Origin: Flavobacteriaceae bacterium
GTDB lineage: Bacteria > Bacteroidota > Bacteroidia > Flavobacteriales > Weeksellaceae
Reading direction: 5' to 3'
Length of the DNA: 64,000 nt
NCBI GenBank assembly: GCA_012522185.1
Contig: JAAYKY010000051.1
Location: forward strand, 1 to 64,000
The position numbers and the translations under genes were made by a program. The notes under the pieces were generated by a model. That model was not told the origin of the DNA. It saw nothing but the letters and a program-made list of their open reading frames with translations, and did not search any database. Position 1 is the stretch's first letter, and the number at the start of each line of letters is the position of its first letter. Positions 47,663-58,830 of the stretch are shown in pieces.

Positions 47663-48651
47663 AAACAGCCATCGCCATATTAAACTGGAATGGAAGGAAA
47701 TTATTAGAAGAATTTTTACCTTCGGTCGTTGAGTTTTCAGAAAATGCAGCTATTTTTGTTATCGACAATGCTTCGACAGATGATTCCATCGATTATCTGA
47801 AAACTAATTTCCCTCAAATAAAAATCATCCAAAACCAAGGGAACTTTGGTTATGCTAAAGGTTACAATGAAGGGATCAAGCATATTCTCCAGCACTCACC
47901 CGATCTTTTGTGCTTATTGAATTCCGATGTCAAAGTTACGAGAAATTGGTTGCAACCGATTGAAAATCTATTCCAATCCAATCCTGAAATTGCAGCTATT
48001 CAACCCAAAATACTGGACTATAAAAAACCGACTCATTTCGAATACGCTGGAGCGGGCGGCGGTTTCATCGATAATTTCGGGTATCCTTTTTGCCGCGGAC
48101 GAATTTTTTGGACTTTGGAAGAAGATAAAGGACAATTCAACGATACGATTCAAACTTTCTGGGCAAGTGGAGCTTGTTTATTTATTCGTACGAAAGACTT
48201 TGTCGATTCTGGTGGATTTGATGAAGGTTTTTTTGCACATATGGAAGAAATCGATTTGTGTTGGCGACTCAATAATTCGGGACGAAAAATATTTTATTGT
48301 GGTGCGTCCACAATTTACCATTTGGGAGGTGGAACTTTGAGGAGCAATAGCCCAAGGAAAACTTATTTAAATTTTCGAAACAGCCTTTGGATGCTGGTTA
48401 AAAACTTACCCACGGGCAGAGTATTTCCCTTCGTTTTTACAAGATTATCACTTGATGGTATTACCGGAATTATATTCTGGATTTACGAAGGATTTCCACA
48501 CCTATGGGCGGTGGTGGACTCGCATTTCGGTTTTTACAAAAGATTATTGCATTACCGAAATTTACGAAAACCGGGGATGAAAAATAACTACACCAATAAA
48601 CTAATACCTTTTCAATATTTCATTTTGAAAAGAAAATTTTACAAGGAATAA
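47659..48651 (+). CDS. glycosyltransferase family 2
   Basis: TAIAILNWNGRKLLEEFLPSV, NQGNFGYAKGYNEGI, FFAHMEEIDLCWRL. Confidence 0.9.
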   Translation: MKTAIAILNWNGRKLLEEFLPSVVEFSENAAIFVIDNASTDDSIDYLKTNFPQIKIIQNQGNFGYAKGYNEGIKHILQHSPDLLCLLNSDVKVTRNWLQPIENLFQSNPEIAAIQPKILDYKKPTHFEYAGAGGGFIDNFGYPFCRGRIFWTLEEDKGQFNDTIQTFWASGACLFIRTKDFVDSGGFDEGFFAHMEEIDLCWRLNNSGRKIFYCGASTIYHLGGGTLRSNSPRKTYLNFRNSLWMLVKNLPTGRVFPFVFTRLSLDGITGIIFWIYEGFPHLWAVVDSHFGFYKRLLHYRNLRKPGMKNNYTNKLIPFQYFILKRKFYKE

Positions 48652-48658
48652 AAAGAGA

Positions 48659-49093
48659 TTAAATATTTCCGAACTTCATGGAAATTGTTTGGATGAATTT
48701 GGTCAGTGGAGCTTTTGCCATCATTTCAATCATCATATTGAATTTTCCTTCGAAATTTAAACTCACGTCGGAATTCGATTCGTCAAAAGCTTCGATGTCG
48801 ATGGTCAGATAATATTCAAAATTAGGTGAAGGAGATTCGAAAACCAATTTCGAAGGATTGGTACTTTCTTTTAGTTTCATTCCTACTTTTGGGAGGTTTC
48901 CAATCTGCACAGCAAAACCATTTCCCGATTCATGGATTTCAAAGGATTTAGTATCATCCGGCATCAATTGTTCATAATTTTCCATATGGGATAGAAACTC
49001 AAAAGCTTCCTGCTGATTTTTTGAGAATCGGGTTTTTTCTGTTACATTCATTTCCGTTGAATTTTTGATTATATTTGTTAGCAAACGATCCAA
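48659..49093 (-). CDS. SRPBCC family protein
   Basis: FLSHMENYEQLMPDDTKSFEIHESG...; START/SRPBCC-like layout. Confidence 0.6.
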   Translation of the reverse strand: MDRLLTNIIKNSTEMNVTEKTRFSKNQQEAFEFLSHMENYEQLMPDDTKSFEIHESGNGFAVQIGNLPKVGMKLKESTNPSKLVFESPSPNFEYYLTIDIEAFDESNSDVSLNFEGKFNMMIEMMAKAPLTKFIQTISMKFGNI

Positions 49094-49684
49094 ATGTACA
49101 AAGTTTTTTACAATGAAAAACCTCTAATCTTAACTGAAAAACCACTTTTAACATCTAAATCTTTACAATTCGTTACAATTAGCCAGTTCGCCGAAGCTCT
49201 TGACTTATTGCGCAGTATTTCTGTCAACGAGGTAAACGTATATCACCATAATTTGGGAAAGCTTTGGGCGGAATTTCAATCTTATTTTGATTATTTGGAA
49301 GCGGCCGGAGGTCTTGTGAGAAATCAAAAAGATGAGATTCTTTTCATTCATCGTTTGGACAAATGGGATTTACCCAAAGGAAAAGTTGAAGAAGGTGAGA
49401 CAACTGAAATTGCTGCGGTGCGTGAGGTGGAAGAAGAATGCGGAATTACCGAAGTAAAATTAAAAGACTTCATCACTAAGACGTATCATATTTATTTTCA
49501 AGAAAACTTAAAACTCAAAGCAACTTTTTGGTACAATATGTCCTATGATGGAAATGAGGAATTAATCCCTCAGGAAGACGAAGGAATTGGACGTGCGGAA
49601 TGGAAACGCAAAACGGATTTGTCTGAAATTATGACAAATACCTATGAAAATATAAAGATTGTGTTGGAAGCAAGCGGTTTTTAA
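49094..49684 (+). CDS. NUDIX hydrolase
   Basis: GKVEEGETTEIAAVREVEEECGI Nudix box. Confidence 0.92.
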   Translation: MYKVFYNEKPLILTEKPLLTSKSLQFVTISQFAEALDLLRSISVNEVNVYHHNLGKLWAEFQSYFDYLEAAGGLVRNQKDEILFIHRLDKWDLPKGKVEEGETTEIAAVREVEEECGITEVKLKDFITKTYHIYFQENLKLKATFWYNMSYDGNEELIPQEDEGIGRAEWKRKTDLSEIMTNTYENIKIVLEASGF

Positions 49685-50139
49685 TTGGATTTAGATGGAA
49701 TCAATAACTTTCCAATTCTTGATACCGGTCCGATGCACCCGGCGTCCGATCGATGGCAAGTTATGCAACTTTTTACGGTATTATTGAAATAAGTGGCTCG
49801 ATGCGGGTCATTCACATCCGCATCATAAAGTTGATTTAAACTTTGCAAATACAAATCCGCCAAACGTTTAAATTCTTCGGTTCGCTCAAAGGTTTCTGTC
49901 ATCTTGCCGGTATGGATTTGGTTAAATTTTTCAGGAAATTCCCCCAATGTTTTTCCTTCTTCCACCAATGCACGGTCTTTCTCCAACGAACTGTACATAT
50001 CTTCCATGAGCAAAGCCATTTCCGACATTTGATACATCTGCTGAAAAGAACTGCCGGTTTCGTTTTCCTTTGTTTGCTTTTGTGAACAACTTAGAAAAAC
50101 GAAACCCAACAGAATATAAATAAATGAACCGTAACGCAT
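49681..50139 (-). CDS. lipoprotein with c-type heme motif CxxCH
   Basis: Lipobox FLSC; CITCH. Confidence 0.6.
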   Translation of the reverse strand: MRYGSFIYILLGFVFLSCSQKQTKENETGSSFQQMYQMSEMALLMEDMYSSLEKDRALVEEGKTLGEFPEKFNQIHTGKMTETFERTEEFKRLADLYLQSLNQLYDADVNDPHRATYFNNTVKSCITCHRSDAGCIGPVSRIGKLLIPSKSN

Positions 50140-50657
50140 TAAGCTTTTTTCTTCAATAAAACTCCATCTGCCAAGAAAGTATATTCAACTTTTGGTTGAG
50201 TGATTTTCGCAATTTCTTCTTCAGATTTTCCAGCATCTTCAGCGTAGTGTTTCAATTCTGCTACAGAAGTTTCTTCTTTTTTGGCGATACCTTTTAGAAT
50301 CGCTTCTGCACCAGAAGCATCCATAGGTACAAAAAATCCATAATCTTTGAATCTCACAAAGGATTCCGTTTCAGAATCGCCCAAATCCAGTTTCATCCAG
50401 CAACCTTTTGCCTGACAAACGGATTTTACGGATCCGGTAAATTTCACCTCAATGGAATCTCCAACTTCCAAAGTTTCATAGATTTTTTTCATTTCCTCGG
50501 TCGAAAGCGCAGCCTCCGGTGAGATTTCTTCGCCAAATGATTCATACATAGAAGCATCCGTTATTTCAACTTCTGTTTGTGATTCTTCTTTTGCTTCTTG
50601 TTTGCAAGAAAGAATTGCCATGGAAATGGCCATGGAGAATAATATTTTTTTCATCAT
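50139..50657 (-). CDS. DUF4920-like lipoprotein
   Basis: SVCQAKGCWMKLDLGDSETESFVRFKDYGFFVPMDASG. Confidence 0.75.
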   Translation of the reverse strand: MMKKILFSMAISMAILSCKQEAKEESQTEVEITDASMYESFGEEISPEAALSTEEMKKIYETLEVGDSIEVKFTGSVKSVCQAKGCWMKLDLGDSETESFVRFKDYGFFVPMDASGAEAILKGIAKKEETSVAELKHYAEDAGKSEEEIAKITQPKVEYTFLADGVLLKKKA

Positions 50658-50723
50658 TAATTTTGTTTGAACCGTACAAATATAAACTTATAATTGAAAA
50701 TTATTTCTTTCACAATTGGAAAT

Positions 50724-50758
50724 AAAAAAACCTGTCAAGTTTCTAATTTGACAGGTTT
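50724..50758. terminator. intrinsic terminator
   Basis: aaaaaaacctgtcaagtttctaatttgacaggttt. Confidence 0.75.
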
Positions 50759-50779
50759 GAATTATTTATTCAAAATTTA

Positions 50780-51469
50780 TTAATCTCGTCCTCTCATGGC
50801 AATCATCACGAAATAAAGTAATTGTGCCAAAGAACCGATTGCGGCAACCAAATAAGTTCTTGCTGCCCATTTCAGTGCGTCTTTTGCGCCATCGTATTCG
50901 TTGGGCATCACCATATTTCGATCTTTTAACCAAGCCAATGCACGGTTACTTGCGTCGTATTCTACCGGTAAGGTGACGAAGGCGAAAGCTGTTGTAATTG
51001 CAAATAAAACAATCCCAATCCAAAGTACAGATGTGATTCCGGACGAAGCATAAAGGATGATTCCTCCCATCAGAACCCATTGCAAAAGGTTACTTGATAT
51101 ACTTACCATCGGCACCATTTTGGAGCGCATTTCCAGCCAGGAATAGCCTTTTGCATGTTGCACAGCATGCCCTACTTCGTGTGCGGCCACTGCTGCTGCG
51201 GCTGCATTTCTTTCGTGGTAAACTACTTCGGAAAGATTGACAGTTTTGTTTGCTGGATTATAATGGTCGGTCAATTGTCCCGCAGTTGAAATCACTTTCA
51301 CATCATAAATTCCATTATCGCTCAGCATTTTTTCAGCAATTTCCTTCCCACTCATTCCGTTTGCCAAATGGACTTTTGAATAATGTTTAAATTTGCTTTT
51401 CAATTGGTAACTGATGTACATGCTCAAAAGCATGGGTACACCTACAACAATCAAATAGATTGGATCCAT
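50780..51469 (-). CDS. zinc metallopeptidase, YugP-like
   Basis: AAAAVAAHEVGHAVQHAKGYSWLEMRSKMVP. Confidence 0.88.
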   Translation of the reverse strand: MDPIYLIVVGVPMLLSMYISYQLKSKFKHYSKVHLANGMSGKEIAEKMLSDNGIYDVKVISTAGQLTDHYNPANKTVNLSEVVYHERNAAAAAVAAHEVGHAVQHAKGYSWLEMRSKMVPMVSISSNLLQWVLMGGIILYASSGITSVLWIGIVLFAITTAFAFVTLPVEYDASNRALAWLKDRNMVMPNEYDGAKDALKWAARTYLVAAIGSLAQLLYFVMIAMRGRD

Positions 51470-51481
51470 AATTTTATTTGT

Positions 51482-51871
51482 TTATTTAAGTTTAAATTCA
51501 ATTTCGTAAAAATACACTTTTCCGTTTGTTTCAAAAATTATACCGTCAGGACGTTTGTCAGTTTTCGGTGATTCAAAATTCTGGATTATTTGGGAATGAA
51601 CCGGAAAGTAATGGTCAATTAAATAACAACAATCACTCTCAATTCCTTTTTCTTTGAATGGAAATAATTTATTTCTCAACACAATGGCTTCTATATCAAT
51701 TTCTTTATTCATTTTGAACTCGAGAAATATTTTGTAACCTCTCTCCGACTCTGTTTGATTCAGAATTTCATATTCGGCTGTCAAAATTTCAGGTTGAACG
51801 GGGAGTTTGTTTTGTTGGCAGCTCAAAAGGATTATTGATGAGAGAATTACTGTTAATTTTAAAAAATTCAT
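51482..51871 (-). CDS. hypothetical lipoprotein
   Basis: Lipobox ILLSC; 129 aa. Confidence 0.5.
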   Translation of the reverse strand: MNFLKLTVILSSIILLSCQQNKLPVQPEILTAEYEILNQTESERGYKIFLEFKMNKEIDIEAIVLRNKLFPFKEKGIESDCCYLIDHYFPVHSQIIQNFESPKTDKRPDGIIFETNGKVYFYEIEFKLK

Positions 51872-51929
51872 ACCTTTAAATTATTAATTCATTATTATTT
51901 TTAAAAATACAATTAATTTCTCTCAAAAA

Positions 51930-53378
51930 ATGAAATACAAAATATTTTCAGTTGCAGTTTTATTTTTATTGGTTCTTTCCTGTAAAAATGACGATGACAA
52001 CGGTATGCCGCCTTCTGCTTCCGCCAATGATTTTGTGTGGAAAGCTTTGAATTTATGGTATTATTGGCAGGAAAACTCAGCTGATTTGGCCGATAACCGA
52101 TTTTCGTCCGATAATGAATATCATAATTTCATCAATTCAAAACAGACCGATGAGCTTTTCTTTCACTTACTTTATGATTATGGGAATACCGACCGTTTTT
52201 CTTGGATTGTAGATGATTATCATGATTTACAAAATACCTTTGCGAGTATCAATAAAAGCTTTGGAATGAAGTATGGTTTGGTATATATTAACCCAAATTC
52301 CAATCAAGTTTTTGGGTACATCCAATATGTTTTGCCTAGTTCTCCTGCTTCTATTTCGGGTTTAAAAAGAGGAGATATTTTTACTCGAATCAATGGAGTG
52401 ACGCTGACGGATCAGAACTACATGGAATTACTTGGTGAAGACACTGCTACATTTGGTTTGGGTTATATTGAGGACGGTCAAGTTTTGAATTCTGATACGG
52501 AAGTTTCAATTACCAAAGTTCTGCTTCAGGAAAATCCGGTTTTGCATAGCGAAGTTCTCACGATTGATTCTCATAAAATCGGTTATTTGGTTTACAATGG
52601 TTTCCGAGCGAATTTTAACGATGAATTAAACGATGCAATCGGTGAATTGAAATCCCAAGGTATCACAGATTTAGTTTTGGATTTGAGATACAATGGAGGT
52701 GGTTCGGTTTTGACTTCGGCTTATCTTGGCAGTATGGTTACGGGACAATTTAATCAGGAATTGTTTACACAACTTACTTTTAATTCAAAAACTTCCAATA
52801 ATAATCGTCAATATAAGTTTGAGACGGAAGGGAAAATTTACGATAATAATTTAGAGGAAACGGGAAGTTTTCCAATTCATCATTTGAACTTGACCAAAGT
52901 TTATGTGCTGACGACTGGGAATTCGGCTTCGGCTTCTGAGATGTTAATCAGTTGTTTAGCTCCCTATATTGAAGTCATCACGATTGGAACCAAAACCTAT
53001 GGTAAGACGGTTGGTTCAATTACTTTGTATGATTCTCCACAAGATTATTATACATCTACGGATCATTTAAATCCTTCCCATACTTGGGCGATGCAGCCGA
53101 TCGTTTTTGATTATAAAAACTCTCAAAGTCAATCCAGTCCGGGAATGGGAATTGAGCCGGATCATTTGATCAATGAAATCCATTATTTGGAAAATTTGCC
53201 CCAATTAGGCGATCCGGAAGAACCTTTGTTGGATATGGCCATTTCTCAGATTACGAATTCCGCTCCTCGATTCAATCCTCAGACTTCCGCTCAGGCTCGA
53301 CTTTTCAAAACATCGCAAAGCTTTGAAAGATTTGGCACAGAAATGTATTTGGAAAAAGGGGTTCATTTAAATCCATAG
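51930..53378 (+). CDS. S41 family peptidase (PDZ-containing)
   Basis: Lipobox VLSC; PDZ SPASISGLKRGDIFTRINGV; DLVLDLRYNGGGSV; TGNSASASEMLI. Confidence 0.92.
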   Translation: MKYKIFSVAVLFLLVLSCKNDDDNGMPPSASANDFVWKALNLWYYWQENSADLADNRFSSDNEYHNFINSKQTDELFFHLLYDYGNTDRFSWIVDDYHDLQNTFASINKSFGMKYGLVYINPNSNQVFGYIQYVLPSSPASISGLKRGDIFTRINGVTLTDQNYMELLGEDTATFGLGYIEDGQVLNSDTEVSITKVLLQENPVLHSEVLTIDSHKIGYLVYNGFRANFNDELNDAIGELKSQGITDLVLDLRYNGGGSVLTSAYLGSMVTGQFNQELFTQLTFNSKTSNNNRQYKFETEGKIYDNNLEETGSFPIHHLNLTKVYVLTTGNSASASEMLISCLAPYIEVITIGTKTYGKTVGSITLYDSPQDYYTSTDHLNPSHTWAMQPIVFDYKNSQSQSSPGMGIEPDHLINEIHYLENLPQLGDPEEPLLDMAISQITNSAPRFNPQTSAQARLFKTSQSFERFGTEMYLEKGVHLNP

Positions 53379-53402
53379 TTTGCACTATCTTTGCCGACCA
53401 TT

Positions 53403-54527
53403 ATGAGTATTGAAATCAAAGAAATTCATTCACAAAGAGAATTAAGAACGTTTGTGAAATTCCAGTTGGACTTATACAAGGACAATCCCTATTTTGTTCC
53501 GGGATTGCTTGTGGACGAAGTAAACAGTTTGGACACTTCCAAAAATCCTGCTTTTAAACATGCCACAGCTCGTTATTTCCTAGCTTACAAAGACGGTAAA
53601 CTTGCCGGTAGAATTGCAACACTTATCAATAAAGTTGAAACTCAAGAGCTAAATATCAAGAAGTTGAGATTTGGTTGGTTCGATGTAATTGATGATTTGG
53701 AAGTCACCCAAGCGCTTTTCAAAAAAGTGGAAGAAGTAGGAAAGGAAAATGAGCTTGAATTTATAGAAGGCCCTATGGGCGCTACCAATCTCGAAAAGGC
53801 CGGAATGCTCACCTATGGTTTTGATCGTCTTGCAACAGCTGTTGGACAATACAATTATGAGTATTATCCCCAACATCTGGAAGCATTAGGATTTGTAAAG
53901 GAAAAAGAATGGGTTGAACAATTTTTGACTGTTCCTCAATCTATACCTAATAAAATCTATGAATTCGCCGAATTGGTTACCAAGCGTTATGATTTGAAAT
54001 TATTGCATTTCAAAAATTCAAAAGAAATGCAACCTTATATTAAACCTGTTTTTGATTTACTTGAAGAGACTTACAATGAATTAGAAACTTTTGTACCGAT
54101 TACAGAAGAGCAAAAATCTTTTTATGCCAAAAAGTATTCGACGATTTTAAATCCAGATTTTATCTCTTTTATTGAGGACGGAAATGGGGATTTATGTGCC
54201 TTCGCGATTACGATGCCTTCCTACGCCAAAGCGCTTCAAAAAGCCAAAGGAAAATTTCTTCCGTTTGGATGGTACCATTTGCTGAAAGCTCAAAAGAAAA
54301 ATGATACTGTGGAATTTGTTTTGATTGGTGTTCACCCGAAATACCAGAAAAAGGGCATCACTTCCATTATTTTCAAAGATATGTTTGAAACTTTTACGAG
54401 TCATAATATCAAGTATTTAGAAACAAACCCCGAACTAGAAGATAATCAAAGTGTCCAAGCTCTTTGGAATGATTACAATCCGATCATCCACAAAAGAAGA
54501 AAAACATTTCGAAAGGATTTGAAATGA
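53403..54527 (+). CDS. GNAT-like acetyltransferase family protein
   Basis: LIGVHPKYQKKGITSIIFKDMFETF. Confidence 0.65.
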   Translation: MSIEIKEIHSQRELRTFVKFQLDLYKDNPYFVPGLLVDEVNSLDTSKNPAFKHATARYFLAYKDGKLAGRIATLINKVETQELNIKKLRFGWFDVIDDLEVTQALFKKVEEVGKENELEFIEGPMGATNLEKAGMLTYGFDRLATAVGQYNYEYYPQHLEALGFVKEKEWVEQFLTVPQSIPNKIYEFAELVTKRYDLKLLHFKNSKEMQPYIKPVFDLLEETYNELETFVPITEEQKSFYAKKYSTILNPDFISFIEDGNGDLCAFAITMPSYAKALQKAKGKFLPFGWYHLLKAQKKNDTVEFVLIGVHPKYQKKGITSIIFKDMFETFTSHNIKYLETNPELEDNQSVQALWNDYNPIIHKRRKTFRKDLK

Positions 54528-55058
54528 TTAATAACTGACAAGGCTTTGAATTTCGGGAGTAAATTCCAGAAGTTTATCTTTTCCATTTAGAAATTCCAAT
54601 TCAGCGATGAAACTAAACTGAGAAGGAATTCCACCGCATTTTTGAATTAATTTTGCGGTTGCTTCTGCGGTTCCTCCTGTTGCCAAAACATCGTCATGAA
54701 TCAAGAAACGCATTCCTTTTTCTATGTATTGCGGCTGTACTTCAATGGTCGCTGTTCCATATTCCAAAGCGTAAGATTGCGCCACTGTTGGTGGTGGTAA
54801 TTTTCCTTGCTTTCTGATTAATACAAAGGGAAGGTTTAGTTTTTTGGCAATCATAATTCCAAAAAGAAATCCTCTACTTTCGATTCCGCAAACTGCATCT
54901 ATTTTGCCAGCTGAAAATTTAGCAAAGACCTCCAGAATTTCGTCACAAAGTTCAGGATTTTGGAATAAAGTCGTGATGTCTTTGTATTGAATTCCAGTTT
55001 GTGGAAAATCAGGAACTCGGGCTATGTTTTGGTCGATTCTTTGGGCTAATGCGTTCAT
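54528..55058 (-). CDS. apt: adenine phosphoribosyltransferase
   Basis: FPQTGIQYKDITTLFQNPELC; GIESRGFLFG; FLIHDDVLATGGTAEA. Confidence 0.95.
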   Translation of the reverse strand: MNALAQRIDQNIARVPDFPQTGIQYKDITTLFQNPELCDEILEVFAKFSAGKIDAVCGIESRGFLFGIMIAKKLNLPFVLIRKQGKLPPPTVAQSYALEYGTATIEVQPQYIEKGMRFLIHDDVLATGGTAEATAKLIQKCGGIPSQFSFIAELEFLNGKDKLLEFTPEIQSLVSY

Positions 55059-55104
55059 GAGTTGAGAGTTGTGGGTTTTGAGTTTTATGTTATTTTTCTC
55101 GAAA

Positions 55105-56295
55105 TCAAATTTCGTTTAAAGTTTCAAGGATAATTTGGCATCCTTCTTTTATTTCTTCGGGAGAAATAGTCAAAGGAGGTGTGATTCTGAGGTTTTGGAT
55201 GCTGTACATCAACCAAAATAAAATCAATCCTTTTTCCATGCATCGTGCGGCTACTTTTAAGGAATATTCTTCGGATTCCAATTCGGGTGCCAGCATCAAA
55301 CCGCGTCCATGAACGGTTTTTATTTTTGGATGAACCAATAAATCCCGGAATAATTTTTCTTTTTCATCGATTTGATTCATCAAATCCGATTCCATAAGCT
55401 CCTCCAAGGTTGCTAAAGCTGCGGCAGCAATCACTGGATTTCCACCAAAGGTGGTGATATGACCCAAACTTGGATTGTGCGAAAGGCAGTCCATGATTTC
55501 TCCACTCGCTGTAAAGGCACCAATCGGCATGCCACTCGCCATCCCCTTCCCCATTACCAAAACGTCGGGAACCATATCATAATGTTCAAATGCGAACAAT
55601 TTACCCGTTCGTCCAAATCCAGGTTGAATTTCATCTAAAATCAATAAAGCCCCTACTGCTTGGCAGCGATCTTTTAGTTTTTTCAGGTAATTGTTTTCGG
55701 GTAATCGAAATCCGGAAGCGCCCTGAATGGTTTCCAGAATTACACCTGCTGTTTTTGGAGTAATTTTTTCTAAATCCTTTTCGGAATTAAATCCAATGAA
55801 ATTAATCATCGGCAACAAAGGTCGAAATGCACGTTTCTTTTCTTCTCTTCCTGCCAAACTCAGGGATCCTTGGGTATTGCCATGGTAGGCATTTTTACAG
55901 GCGATGATTTCTTCTCGACCCGTATAACGTTTGGCGAGTTTCATGGAAGCTTCAATGGCTTCGGTTCCTGAATTCACCAAATAGGTGGTGTCCAAAGGGG
56001 CGGGTAAAACTTCGGCTAAACGCTTGCAGAGTTGCACAGGTTTTTCTTGGGCATATTCACCATAAACCATCACGTGAAGATGTTTTTCGGCTTGTTGAAT
56101 TATTTCTTTGATTACCCTTGGATGTGAATGTCCAAGGGTATTGGCTGAAACGCCAGCTGCAAAATCCAGATAGGCTTTTCTATCTTTTCCGTAGATATAA
56201 GATCCTTTTGCATAATCTACTTCAAATCCGGAAGCAAATTGAGTTGTTTTTGCTTGGTATTTGAAAAAGTCTTTCTGTAGCTTTTTTGAATTCAT
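55105..56295 (-). CDS. aspartate aminotransferase family / class III aminotransferase
   Basis: AGVSANTLGHSHPRV; NSGTEAIEASMKLAKRYTGR; LILDEIQPGFGRTGKLFAFEHY; GKGMASGMPIGAF. Confidence 0.9.
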   Translation of the reverse strand: MNSKKLQKDFFKYQAKTTQFASGFEVDYAKGSYIYGKDRKAYLDFAAGVSANTLGHSHPRVIKEIIQQAEKHLHVMVYGEYAQEKPVQLCKRLAEVLPAPLDTTYLVNSGTEAIEASMKLAKRYTGREEIIACKNAYHGNTQGSLSLAGREEKKRAFRPLLPMINFIGFNSEKDLEKITPKTAGVILETIQGASGFRLPENNYLKKLKDRCQAVGALLILDEIQPGFGRTGKLFAFEHYDMVPDVLVMGKGMASGMPIGAFTASGEIMDCLSHNPSLGHITTFGGNPVIAAAALATLEELMESDLMNQIDEKEKLFRDLLVHPKIKTVHGRGLMLAPELESEEYSLKVAARCMEKGLILFWLMYSIQNLRITPPLTISPEEIKEGCQIILETLNEI

Positions 56296-56921
56296 TATAA
56301 TACAAGCAATAAAACCGCTACACCTCCTACCACATAAGCTCCTACTGTAATCAAGTCAGAGAAAGGTTTGGAAAATCTTCTTTCCATTAGTAATTCTTCC
56401 TCGATTTGGTTGCTGTGGAACCTCAAAACTTTTTCGGGTTTACGCAGAATATGCGAAACCAATGTATCGCCTTCCCACTGATCGGCTTGTATTTTATATT
56501 GTTTTCCCTCCGCCGATATCTTGTAATATTTATTGGGTTGAATTTTAATTTTTAGGCTATCGGTTGATTCTGGTGTTGATTTGTTTGAAATGATTTCATT
56601 GTTTACAGCTTCGCTTTCATTGTTTCCCTCGTTTGTTTGAGTTTTTGAACTGAGAAATGTTGCGGATTGATCGTTGCTATTGCGCATTTCTTCTTTCATT
56701 TTTCTTGCTTCTTCTTTCTCGTTTATTTCTGTGTTTCTTCTATCAATTTGTGAGCCTCCTGAAAATTGACTTTGATCGGCAATACTTCTTTCGGAATTTA
56801 ATCGGTTGGAAGTTTGAGCGACCTTCTCATCTTCTTTGAAGTCATAAGGTTTATAGATATAGCAACTCGATGCGACAAATAGTAAAAGCAATAAAAAGTA
56901 GGTTTGTTTTTTCATTTGCAT
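56295..56921 (-). CDS. hypothetical lipoprotein with C-terminal TM
   Basis: ASSCYIYKPYDF; C-terminal VGAYVVGGVAVLLLVL. Confidence 0.5.
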   Translation of the reverse strand: MQMKKQTYFLLLLLFVASSCYIYKPYDFKEDEKVAQTSNRLNSERSIADQSQFSGGSQIDRRNTEINEKEEARKMKEEMRNSNDQSATFLSSKTQTNEGNNESEAVNNEIISNKSTPESTDSLKIKIQPNKYYKISAEGKQYKIQADQWEGDTLVSHILRKPEKVLRFHSNQIEEELLMERRFSKPFSDLITVGAYVVGGVAVLLLVL

Positions 56922-56970
56922 TGGGTTTTCAATCCTGTTTTGATGGGTAAAAATACTAATCTAAAACGGA

Positions 56971-58830
56971 TTATTCTTTATTTTCTTGCAATTGTTCTTC
57001 TGAACTATTCTGATTTGAATCCAAGGTTTCTTCAGTTCCAGTTTCATTTGGAATCAAGGTTTCAACTTCAGATTTGAATACTTCATCGATGTCAATTATT
57101 TTATTCTCAACGGTTTCCGATTGATTTTCCTTTATTTTAACCTCTAAATATTCGGGAGGATCATCAAAAATATCCTGCCATTTTCTCATTTTTTCCTCGC
57201 CTCTCCATTTGAAATCTTTGAGATATCGGGCGGTTTCGGGCAGTTTAGATTCGGGATATAATTTGGAAGAAGCTTGAATTCTACAGGCCAGAACTTCGAC
57301 TTCGTTTCCGTTGATTTCTGCTTCGATGATGCCACAGTCCGAAGTATTGATCCCGATTCTTTCTTTGGTTTGGGTTTTTTCGTCTTCGTCATCTACGTAG
57401 TTGATGGCTTGCGCATTTTCATGCACTTCGACCAGATTTAATTTATTGTTGAGAAAGTATCCGGTCATAAATTTTCCTTTTACCTGATTGAAATCTTTCT
57501 CATTTAAAGAATCTACTTTTGAGATGGCGAATGAATTATTGAAGACCCGCACCGAGTCCAAAACTTCAAGTTGCGGGTTATTGTACATATAAATTGTATC
57601 GCCGGTAATTTGTTGTTCTCCTGACCACATGATCGGATCTCGGAATGATTTCAAAAGTCCGATGGTTTCGTTGTAAAATATGGAATCTGATTTTCCTTGT
57701 GCGTTGCTTTTAAAAAATCTCGCATTGAAATAAGCTTTTAAAACACGTGTTGAATCTTTTCTCTGAACGGCCATGATGGTGTCGGCGTGAAAATAAAGGG
57801 AATCGACTGTAAACGCTTTGACAGCATAAGCATTTCCGGTTACGAAAGCTGAGTCTAAATCCCGATGCGCTTCGGCGTATTGACCTCGGATGAATCGTTT
57901 TTCTTCCGGATCGTCGATTAATACGTCGCCTTTCGCCCATCCAAATCCCGTTTTATCATTGAAATACATATCATCGCCATGTAATTCTTTTCCATCACGA
58001 TAGATGATGGAGCGTTTTCTCAGGAAGGCTTCTCCAGTTCTTTTATTGAAAGTTCCGCCTCCTTCAGGCATAAGAATATAATTTCTTGGATTTTTTCGGT
58101 CGGTAATCACGGTTCTTCCGATGAAGTCCGTAATATCCGTTGCCTGATTCATAATCATTTTATCGGAATTAATGCGATAATCTGGTGTTTCAATGGTCGT
58201 ATTTCGGTCGAAATCTATAGTTTTTGTTTGGGTGTTGTACACGAGTATTTGGGTGTGTGTCACGGTTCCATCCGACCCGCGAATGATAGCTCCCTGGTCA
58301 GTACTTGCAATTCCTGATTTCCGGTCATACACCATATAGGAAGTTTCCACTCGTTGTCCGGGATCAATCATAACGACATTTCCGGAGGCAATTGCTACAT
58401 CGGTTACTCGGTTGTATTCTACATAATCTGCAAATAGTTCCGATTTTGAGTCGCGCATATGCACATTGTTAAAAGCTTTGACGATGCTGGTGTTTCCATC
58501 GTATTCCAAACTATCGGCTGTGATGCTAACGGTGTCATTGATAACTCTTACACGTGACCAAGCTCGGAAAAAATTTTCTTTTTGATAATAAACGGCACTA
58601 TCGCTAAATAGTTTGGTACCATCGTGTTCAAAAATGACATTTCCATAGGCAAATGGATTGCCTTCGAACTTTTCGGGTGTGACGCGAAGTACTTCGGAAT
58701 TCAGGTGTTTGATTTTTTTTATAGGTGGATTTTGGCTTCCAGGGTTGGTTTGTCCCAAAGCGAGAGTTCCCATAAAAAGGATTAGAAATACCGATAAGAA
58801 TTTCAGTCGTTTATTGATTTCTCCTTCCAT
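56971..58830 (-). CDS. OstA-like (LptA-type) outer membrane protein
   Basis: Repeated beta-strand organic-solvent-tolerance style domain, e.g. [43 protein letters not shown]. Confidence 0.85.
   Translation of the reverse strand: MEGEINKRLKFLSVFLILFMGTLALGQTNPGSQNPPIKKIKHLNSEVLRVTPEKFEGNPFAYGNVIFEHDGTKLFSDSAVYYQKENFFRAWSRVRVINDTVSITADSLEYDGNTSIVKAFNNVHMRDSKSELFADYVEYNRVTDVAIASGNVVMIDPGQRVETSYMVYDRKSGIASTDQGAIIRGSDGTVTHTQILVYNTQTKTIDFDRNTTIETPDYRINSDKMIMNQATDITDFIGRTVITDRKNPRNYILMPEGGGTFNKRTGEAFLRKRSIIYRDGKELHGDDMYFNDKTGFGWAKGDVLIDDPEEKRFIRGQYAEAHRDLDSAFVTGNAYAVKAFTVDSLYFHADTIMAVQRKDSTRVLKAYFNARFFKSNAQGKSDSIFYNETIGLLKSFRDPIMWSGEQQITGDTIYMYNNPQLEVLDSVRVFNNSFAISKVDSLNEKDFNQVKGKFMTGYFLNNKLNLVEVHENAQAINYVDDEDEKTQTKERIGINTSDCGIIEAEINGNEVEVLACRIQASSKLYPESKLPETARYLKDFKWRGEEKMRKWQDIFDDPPEYLEVKIKENQSETVENKIIDIDEVFKSEVETLIPNETGTEETLDSNQNSSEEQLQENKE

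Noticed and set aside
47617-47789. Overlapping plus and minus ORFs around the acyltransferase/glycosyltransferase junction
   Set aside because: The plus-strand GT starts at TTG 47659; upstream extension and the minus ORF 47571-47789 are shadows.
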